Source of the DNA: Planctomycetota bacterium
GTDB taxonomy: Bacteria; Planctomycetota; Phycisphaerae; UBA1845; UTPLA1
Assembly: GCA_027295245.1 (NCBI GenBank)
Contig: JAPULF010000302.1
Location: forward strand, 1-5,904
DNA: 5,904 bases
Direction: 5' to 3'
The number at the start of each line of letters is the position of its first letter. Positions within the stretch are counted from its first letter, which is position 1. Of the stretch, positions 1 through 4,998 are shown one piece after another. The notes beneath the pieces are model-generated. The model saw nothing but the letters and a program-made list of their open reading frames with translations. It was not told where the DNA came from and did not search any database. Both the position numbers and the translations under genes were made by a program.

Positions 1-1578
1 GATTTCGAATGGGTCGGTCAGGACAACCGTATATACCGGTCTATCCAGGAAGGGCACCGCCCCGGCGGGTCCTGCAAAGGTGAGTTCGGTACCGTTCCTG
101 AAAATACGGCCCGCATACGGCTCCCACGGATCCTCCTCTAGTGCCGCGAGATACACGCTCGTGAAGCCGGGAAGGGTGTGTGATGCATACCGCTGACCGA
201 GTCCGCTGCTCACGATCAGCGTGGACGCGGGTTCGAACCTCCGGCCGATTCGGCCCAGCGTGGCGTAATACGAATCCGCCTCCGGATCGGAGGAGCGCAT
301 CAACAAGAAAACGAACACGTTGCAAAGCACGATCGTCGCCGCGCTCGACAAGAGAAGCCCGCGGCTGACGCTACCCGCCGGTACCGCGCGCAATGTCCCG
401 ATCGCTTGAACCCGCGTAGCGCCCCAATGGCAGAGATGCGAGAGCCCGGTCGCGGCCCACCAGCACAGGATCGGCAACGCCACCGCCGCGTATTCGTGTA
501 GATGCGTCGGGGCCAGCACGATCCCGGCCGCCAATGGCAATAGCCAAAGGCAAGTAAGCGGCACGTGGGGAGACGCCCGCCATCCGCGCCGCAGCACGCA
601 GCACAGACATGCAACCATGACGGGAATCCACAGCATGCCCAGGTGGGCGCCAAGTTCCGCTTCACCCTGCCCCGCCAGGCTCAACAGGCTGCCGAGCGTG
701 AAATCACCTCCCAGAATCCCCTGGAAGTTACACAGTCCGGCGTGTTCGAAAGTCGGAGCGAGCCACGCCGACCAGCCCCCACACGCCGTGGCCGTCGGAA
801 TCGCCCACGCCGCGCAAACCGCGGCAAACACCGCGAGGCCGACAAGCCGAACCCGCGTCAAACATGGCAGCAGACTCCAAATCCAAAGCGGCAAGAGGCA
901 AACACTGGCGAGGTTCACGTTCTGACGAAATCCAATCAGGATCGCCAGAGCAGCGGCGCCGCCGACGGCGGACGCCAGATGCCTGCGCGTCCTCGTCAGG
1001 TAGCAAAACAGACCGACCAGCGCAGCCAGGGCCGCGTCCCCGGCGCAGCTTCCTCCGGAAACGCCGTCCAGCCAAAGCGCCGGGCTCATTAGCAAGAACA
1101 GGCCGACAAGGCCGGGTGTTCGTCGTCCGCTCTTCGCGGGCAGGGCCACGCCCAACGCAAAGCCGGCAAGCCCGGCCAATACGGAAAGGGCCACGCCCGA
1201 CCACAACACCGCCGCGGTGGCGTCGCCCACGAGCGCGTGAATCAAACGAAGGAAGAGATGATAGGTCGGCGCACCCGGCGGGTGGGGCGTATGACGAAAC
1301 ACGTCAAAGTCGCGCAGCCCCAGCGCGTGTTGAAGGGGGTCCCATCCCTCCAAACGGTGCGGCAGGAACCACCAGCGCGAGACGAATGCGAAGGCAACAA
1401 GAGCCAGGATCGTTGCGGCCAATGCGGCCCGTGGTTTGAGGTTCCATCGGCGGTCGAAGAGTTCCGACGCCGCGACGTCGACGGGGCTGATCTCCATCCG
1501 GCTCGGATCGACGGGCGGTGCCTGGACCGGGCGTGGCGCCTCGAGAGTGCGTTCCGCCAACGTTGAGCCTTGCGCCAC
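1..1578 (-). CDS. Polytopic membrane glycosyltransferase-like protein (GT-C / DUF2723-like), 3' end cut by window edge
   Basis: This frame is open on the minus strand for 526 codons and continues past the left edge, so only the N-terminal part is visible. A short cytoplasmic N-terminus (about residues 1-48) is followed by roughly ten or more hydrophobic segments, near 50-66, 125-147, 157-170, 183-195, 201-215, 224-240, 246-262, 315-330, 340-356, 364-380 and 406-426. A soluble portion begins near residue 428. After the first membrane segment comes a loop with EGWDP (77-81), RDFDVF (89-94) and HTPHPPGAPTY (96-106). This resembles the 'WD...FD...HPPGYPLY' signature of DUF2723-type and other GT-C proteins, where an acidic residue of this loop is catalytic; D80, D90 and D92 are candidates. 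By family, such proteins transfer sugars from polyprenyl-phosphate donors at the outer face of the membrane. The start chosen is GTG at 1578, because an AAGGTGA ribosome-binding site lies just upstream and an in-frame TGA lies further up; ATG at 1497 is the alternative. The substrate is unknown. The membrane-protein call is firm, the exact family less so. Confidence 0.82.
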   Translation of the reverse strand, partial: MAQGSTLAERTLEAPRPVQAPPVDPSRMEISPVDVAASELFDRRWNLKPRAALAATILALVAFAFVSRWWFLPHRLEGWDPLQHALGLRDFDVFRHTPHPPGAPTYHLFLRLIHALVGDATAAVLWSGVALSVLAGLAGFALGVALPAKSGRRTPGLVGLFLLMSPALWLDGVSGGSCAGDAALAALVGLFCYLTRTRRHLASAVGGAAALAILIGFRQNVNLASVCLLPLWIWSLLPCLTRVRLVGLAVFAAVCAAWAIPTATACGGWSAWLAPTFEHAGLCNFQGILGGDFTLGSLLSLAGQGEAELGAHLGMLWIPVMVACLCCVLRRGWRASPHVPLTCLWLLPLAAGIVLAPTHLHEYAAVALPILCWWAATGLSHLCHWGATRVQAIGTLRAVPAGSVSRGLLLSSAATIVLCNVFVFLLMRSSDPEADSYYATLGRIGRRFEPASTLIVSSGLGQRYASHTLPGFTSVYLAALEEDPWEPYAGRIFRNGTELTFAGPAGAVPFLDRPVYTVVLTDPFEI

Positions 1579-1836
1579 GCTGTCACCTTGCTTGATCGCC
1601 GCGTATCGGACACTCGAAAGACGCCGACCCGACCTATCTCTGCGAGTAACGTACGATTCCCGTCATTTTCGCCCATCGTGCCGTGCAGAAGGGCGACGGT
1701 CACCTCGAGGATCGCTCTTCTCGGTGATCCGCGACCGGACCCTGACGCACCTGAATAGATCGGTTACTGGTGAATCGAGTTGACGCCTGACGTCCCAACA
1801 GCTCGGCGGAAAGCCGCTTAGTCTTCACGGCAAGCG
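1579..1836. other. Intergenic gap between the two minus-strand glycosyltransferase genes
   Basis: This stretch of about 258 bases lies between the TAA of the GT4-like gene and the GTG of the membrane protein. I see no credible gene in it; short open frames on either strand lack a plausible start, hydrophobic pattern or recognisable motif. A weak CGGC/GCCG stem near 1804-1817 follows the upstream stop codon but has no T-tract, so I do not call a terminator. The size of the gap leaves it open whether the two genes are co-transcribed. Confidence 0.5.
1583..1589 (-). promoter_or_regulatory. Ribosome-binding site that decides the GTG start of the membrane glycosyltransferase
   Basis: Reading the minus strand, AAGGTGA ends four bases before the GTG at 1578, which puts the AAGG core about seven bases from the start codon. 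It is the best Shine-Dalgarno match near the beginning of this reading frame and is the reason for preferring GTG 1578 over ATG 1497. Confidence 0.6.
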
Positions 1837-2973
1837 TTATCGGGCCGCGGGGTGTTGTATCACATCCGAAGGCCCGGCGACCTGCCGATAACAGCGAACG
1901 TGCTCGGTGATCATGCGATCGATCGAGTGGTGTTCGCGCATGTATGACTGCGCCATGGCCGCCAGTTGCCGGGCCTTTTTACGGTCTTCCAAAAGCTCGA
2001 GAATCCTCTCAGCCAGGTCGGTCGGTTCACCCTCGTCGTAGATCATCGCGGTGGCACGATCCGCGAATGACTCATACAGCGGATTCTCCGCGGCAACCAT
2101 CGCAAGCCCGTCTGCCATCGCCTGGAGGGGTTCCTCCCGGACGGACCTGTGCCGGCACGGCAAGCAGAAAACGTCCGCCCCATCCAAGGCTGTCCGCCAG
2201 TTGTCCAGCCGACCGGTGAATGTCACGTTCGAGCCCACCTCGAGCGCCCGCGCCAAAGCGCGGAGCGCCGACTCGCCCCGGCCCTTGCCCACCAGAAACA
2301 CCTGCAACGTCGGGTGCGCTTGCAACACCTGCTTGACGGCGCGAAGCAGTGTGTCGCAACCCGACTCTTCTTTGAGCGGTCCGGCGTAGATCAGCGACGG
2401 TGTGCGGTTCGGCTCGCGAAATGCGCTCGGTGACCGCGTCGCCGTCGTCCCCACGAGAATGGTCTCGATCTTGACGTGTCCAAACGACGATTGCTCCACC
2501 GCCTCGCAGAGCGCTCGGCACGGCACAATGATGAGGGCCGAGTCGCGCGCCACAACCGGAAGCCGTGGATCCGCAAGATCATCCAGCGAGGAAAGTGTCA
2601 AGACCAACTGGCCGCCAACGGTGCTTGCAATCTGGGCCGCGAGCCGGCATGCCTGACCGTCGAGGGCATGTACGATGACGGGCCCGTCGTGCCGTAGTTC
2701 CGCGATTCGTTCTTGAACGATCGCGGCGGTTCTGCGCATCGTCCAGTGCGACAGGAAGCGCGAGCCCGACCGATGTGTCACGATGTTCGCCGGACCCGCG
2801 GCGAGGAGTCGGCTTCCACCGCTTTCGGGGGTCACCAGAAAGGTGTCGAATGGCTCGTCGATGAGGCCGATCTGCAAGTATCGGACGGCGCCGGCAGCCC
2901 GATGAATGACGTGCTCGTTGGCCACCAGGCACAGCACGATTCGCTTTGGGCGAGATTCCGCGGAAGGTGTCAC
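1837..2973 (-). CDS. GT4-like (GT-B fold) glycosyltransferase with degenerate active-site motif
   Basis: This 378-residue protein is the normal length for a GT4-family enzyme, which transfers a sugar from a nucleotide-sugar donor in the cytoplasm. The N-terminal half (about 10-180) is an acceptor-type Rossmann domain beginning RIVLCLVANEHV. The C-terminal half has the expected order: SLIYAGPLKEESGCDTLL (193-210), matching the family's 'GRL..eKG.d.LL' region; VFLVGKGRGE (225-234); VTFTGRLDN (250-258); ADVFCLPCRHRS (266-277); then EEPLQAMADGLAMVAAE (280-296), matching 'E.fG..lLEAMA.G.pvVa'. The second glutamate of the classical EX7E motif is Gln284 and the first has no clear counterpart, so activity or donor choice may be unusual. 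There is no signal peptide or membrane anchor. Translation starts at GTG directly after an in-frame TAG (2977-2979), so no longer start is possible. The neighbour at 1-1578 is also glycosyltransferase-like, which suggests a role in surface glycan or lipid glycosylation; the substrate cannot be read from sequence. Confidence 0.85.
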   Translation of the reverse strand: MTPSAESRPKRIVLCLVANEHVIHRAAGAVRYLQIGLIDEPFDTFLVTPESGGSRLLAAGPANIVTHRSGSRFLSHWTMRRTAAIVQERIAELRHDGPVIVHALDGQACRLAAQIASTVGGQLVLTLSSLDDLADPRLPVVARDSALIIVPCRALCEAVEQSSFGHVKIETILVGTTATRSPSAFREPNRTPSLIYAGPLKEESGCDTLLRAVKQVLQAHPTLQVFLVGKGRGESALRALARALEVGSNVTFTGRLDNWRTALDGADVFCLPCRHRSVREEPLQAMADGLAMVAAENPLYESFADRATAMIYDEGEPTDLAERILELLEDRKKARQLAAMAQSYMREHHSIDRMITEHVRCYRQVAGPSDVIQHPAAR

Positions 2974-2982
2974 GGTCTACCC

Positions 2983-2988
2983 AGTATA
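2983..2988 (-). promoter_or_regulatory. Possible -10 element for the GT4-like gene (near-leaderless transcript)
   Basis: On the minus strand the sequence TATACT lies about nine bases before the GTG at 2973. A start site at the usual distance would give a leader of only a few bases, and no Shine-Dalgarno sequence is visible before the GTG. I see no convincing -35 hexamer at 16-18 bases upstream, so this call is weak. Confidence 0.25.
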
Positions 2989-3037
2989 AGACACAAGGCT
3001 CGAACTTGCCTGGAACATCGCGGTGAAGTCCCGAGGC

Positions 3038-3066
3038 TTGAATTCCGCGATGCCGGTGGCGATAAT
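3038..3066 (+). promoter_or_regulatory. Sigma-70-like promoter for the exported beta-propeller/dockerin gene
   Basis: TTGAAT (3038-3043) and GATAAT (3061-3066) are separated by exactly 17 bases and point toward the gene starting at 3165. Transcription would begin near 3073, giving a leader of about 90 bases. Both hexamers are close to the consensus TTGACA/TATAAT and lie in the divergent intergenic region, where a promoter is expected. It is a sequence match only. Confidence 0.45.
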
Positions 3067-3164
3067 GGCTCTTATCAGCGGCTGCCGAACGCGGTCGCAG
3101 GACGCTGCAACTCAGGCGCTCGCCGTCGTTGTAGCGGTGTTGTTCGGATTGGGTGGACAGGGAA

Positions 3165-4883
3165 ATGGCGGTTCGATCGCTTTCGCGGTTTCGGACACAC
3201 CTGGGCGTAGCGGCCTTGATCATTTCGCTGCCCGCCGTGGCGGACGGTCTTCCCATCGAACCCTTCACGGAAGAGGCGGCTTCCCGCGGCGTCATTTACT
3301 CCATGCAGAACTACCCGCAGTCCTATGGTTACCTCGGATTCGGATGTGGGTTTGCAGATCTCGACCGCGACGGCGATTCGGATATCGTCATCTTGGGGGC
3401 GGCGGACGGTCGAGTCGGCCTATTCGAGAATAACGGGTCAGGTCAGTTTCTTGACCGTTCACCAAACAGCGGCATTCCCACCTTGCCGCAAGGTTCGGCG
3501 TTTGCCGCTGCAGATTACGATGGGGACGGCGACCTGGATCTTTACTTCACGCAACTCGGGTTGCCGAACGTCCTGGTGCGTAACGACGGTGGTCTTCAAT
3601 TCACCGATGTGACCGCTATCGCCGGCGTCGGTGACGCGGGCGCCGGAAAGGGCGCATCATTCGGCGATTTCGACGGCGATAATTGGTTGGATCTCTACGT
3701 CTGCAACTACAACGGTATCGTTTTCGGCACCGAAAACATGAACAACGTGCTCTACAGAAACAATGGAAACGGGACCTTCGAGGACGTCAGCGTGGCCCAA
3801 ACCGTGGATGACTTCGGGTACGGGTTTCAGTCTGTCTGGTTCGACTACGACCGCGACGGCGACCTCGATCTGTATCTGTCCAACGACCGGGGACACCTGG
3901 CGCCCCTGTTTCGCGGGAATCAACTCTGGCGCAACGACAACGGAACGTTGGTCAACGTTTCGGCGGGATCGGGTGCCGACCTCCATCTCTTCTCGATGGG
4001 CGTTGCCTGCGGTGACTTCGACGGCAACGGCTGGCCCGATCTATACTGCACCAACATCGACAATTATCCCGTCGACGGCTTCAATCCCCTGTTCCTCAAT
4101 CAGGGCAACGGGCAATTCCTCGAGTCGTCGTTCTCGGCCGGGGTGGACCGGTATTTTTCGGGCGATGTCGGCTGGGGAGCGATGTTCCTCGACTATGACA
4201 ACAACGGCCACCTGGACCTTTACGTCAACAACATGTTCACGCCCAATGTCCTGTATTCGAACAGCGGCGTATTTCCCTGTACCGAGATCGGGGCCGCGGC
4301 CGGCGTCACCGCTTCAACGGAACCGTCGTTCGGATCGGCGGTCGGCGACCTGGACCGCGATGGCGACCTGGATGTCTTGGTCAACAACCTCGGCGGAAAC
4401 GTCGAGTTGTTCATCAACCACGAGGGCGAAATGCGCAATTGGGTGGAATTCGATATCGTTGGCCCGGCCAAAAACGTCTTCGCGGTCGGTGCACGCGTCG
4501 AAACCCGTGTCGGGTCGGTTTGGAGATACCGGGAAATCCGCGCCGGCGGCAACAGCTACCTGGGGCAGAATGACTTGGTTGTCCATGTCGGCGTCGGGCA
4601 GGCGACCGTCGTGGACGAGGTCGTCGTAACCTGGCCCGGAGGTGACACGCGCACGCTGACGAATCTTTCGACCAATCGACTCTGGCGGATCTTTCTGCCC
4701 GCGCTTCTCGGTGACCGTGACCTCGACGACGATTTCGACATGGATGACGTTTCGATATTCGTCTCCGTCCTGCTTGGCCTGGATCAGGACCCGGATCACT
4801 TCCAATTGAGTGACATGAACGGCGATGGTGTGGTGAACGGCTTGGATATACAGAAGTTCGCGGCCACAGTGTTGGCCCCTTGA
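3165..4883 (+). CDS. Exported CRTAC1-type protein: seven FG-GAP/VCBS calcium repeats, ASPIC/UnbV domain, dockerin-like C-terminus
   Basis: The 572-residue product starts with a signal peptide: basic n-region MAVRSLSRFR, hydrophobic LGVAALIISLPAVA, and likely cleavage after AVA at residue 26. Seven calcium-loop motifs of the type DxDxDGxxD follow at residues 65-73, 117-125, 168-176, 227-235, 284-292, 343-351 and 395-403, each ending a VCBS/FG-GAP repeat; together they predict a seven-bladed beta-propeller. Residues about 425-508 match the ASPIC/UnbV domain, including VGARVETRVG, REIRAGGNSYLGQND and VVVTWPGGDTRTL. Residues about 515-572 form a dockerin type I-like pair of EF loops, D517 to D528 and D550 to D561 (DMNGDGVVNGLD). 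Such proteins are secreted or surface-bound and are thought to mediate binding; no enzymatic site is recognised. ATG at 3165 is preferred because it gives the compact signal peptide and has GGTGG eight bases upstream. GTG at 3153 would add four residues. A sigma-70-like promoter lies about 100 bases upstream. No terminator with a T-tract follows. Confidence 0.9.
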   Translation: MAVRSLSRFRTHLGVAALIISLPAVADGLPIEPFTEEAASRGVIYSMQNYPQSYGYLGFGCGFADLDRDGDSDIVILGAADGRVGLFENNGSGQFLDRSPNSGIPTLPQGSAFAAADYDGDGDLDLYFTQLGLPNVLVRNDGGLQFTDVTAIAGVGDAGAGKGASFGDFDGDNWLDLYVCNYNGIVFGTENMNNVLYRNNGNGTFEDVSVAQTVDDFGYGFQSVWFDYDRDGDLDLYLSNDRGHLAPLFRGNQLWRNDNGTLVNVSAGSGADLHLFSMGVACGDFDGNGWPDLYCTNIDNYPVDGFNPLFLNQGNGQFLESSFSAGVDRYFSGDVGWGAMFLDYDNNGHLDLYVNNMFTPNVLYSNSGVFPCTEIGAAAGVTASTEPSFGSAVGDLDRDGDLDVLVNNLGGNVELFINHEGEMRNWVEFDIVGPAKNVFAVGARVETRVGSVWRYREIRAGGNSYLGQNDLVVHVGVGQATVVDEVVVTWPGGDTRTLTNLSTNRLWRIFLPALLGDRDLDDDFDMDDVSIFVSVLLGLDQDPDHFQLSDMNGDGVVNGLDIQKFAATVLAP

Positions 4884-4931
4884 CCATCGTTTGTTCGACC
4901 CAATGCCGCCCCCGCCGCCATGCCCGGTTTC

Positions 4932-4960
4932 TTGACAGATCGACCGTGCGCCCCCCTAAT
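4932..4960 (+). promoter_or_regulatory. Candidate promoter of the rpiB-deoC fusion gene
   Basis: A perfect -35 hexamer TTGACA (4932-4937) is followed after 17 bases by CCTAAT (4955-4960), which matches the last four bases of the -10 consensus. The -10 position falls inside the left arm of the inverted repeat at 4954-4981, the arrangement expected of a repressible promoter. The -10 match is poor at its first two bases, so the call is tentative. Confidence 0.4.
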
Positions 4961-4981
4961 AGGTCGTTTCGCCTATTAGGG
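4954..4981. repeat. 28-bp inverted repeat built from two CCTAWTAGG palindromes, probable operator or 5' UTR hairpin
   Basis: CCCTAATAGG (4954-4963) and CCTATTAGGG (4972-4981) are perfect 10-base inverted arms around an 8-base loop, TCGTTTCG. Each arm also contains its own odd-centred 9-base palindrome, CCTAATAGG and CCTATTAGG, which differ only in the middle base, with centres 17 bases apart. The element overlaps the presumed -10 region on the left, and its right arm supplies the GGG of the GGGAG ribosome-binding site. It could bind a dimeric regulator, or fold in the mRNA and mask translation initiation. There is no T-tract after either arm, so a standard intrinsic terminator is unlikely. 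Confidence 0.75.
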
Positions 4982-4983
4982 AG
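4979..4983 (+). promoter_or_regulatory. Ribosome-binding site of the fusion gene, overlapping the inverted repeat
   Basis: GGGAG is the only purine-rich Shine-Dalgarno-like sequence before the fusion gene. It is 15 bases from the ATG at 4999 but only three bases from an in-frame GTG at 4987, so neither spacing is ideal. Its first three bases lie in the right arm of the inverted repeat, so pairing of the arms would hide it. Confidence 0.35.
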
Positions 4984-4998
4984 AAAGTGCCGCGCCGC

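Noticed and set aside
300..1204. Shorter minus-strand frames at 300-665, 371-631 and 728-1204
   Set aside because: They are out of frame with the membrane protein, which alone shows regular hydrophobic segments and the HPPG-type loop.
864..1439. A 191-codon plus-strand open frame and its neighbours (565-1092, 1237-1566)
   Set aside because: These lie opposite the continuous 526-codon membrane-protein frame and encode Arg/Pro/Gln-rich sequence without motifs.
3023..3433. Plus-strand open frame with a hydrophobic, lipoprotein-like N-terminus
   Set aside because: It overlaps the signal peptide and first repeats of the dockerin-tailed protein in another frame, and after residue 50 becomes Arg/Gly-rich nonsense. 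The hydrophobic start lies in the intergenic region and has no good ribosome-binding site.
3329..4373. Tandem DNA repeat across the propeller gene
   Set aside because: The periodic GACGGCGACCTGGAT-like words reflect protein-level DxDxDGDLD loops with diverged spacing, not a DNA repeat array.
3763..4629. A 288-codon plus-strand frame inside the propeller gene
   Set aside because: It is a Ser/Thr/Arg-rich frame-shifted reading of the repeat-rich gene, with the regular DxDxDG codon pattern read out of phase.
4954..4981. Intrinsic terminator for the dockerin-tailed gene
   Set aside because: The stem is AT-rich in its centre and is followed by GAGAAAG rather than a T-tract, and it sits against the next gene's ribosome-binding site, so a regulatory role fits better. 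Partial terminator function cannot be excluded.
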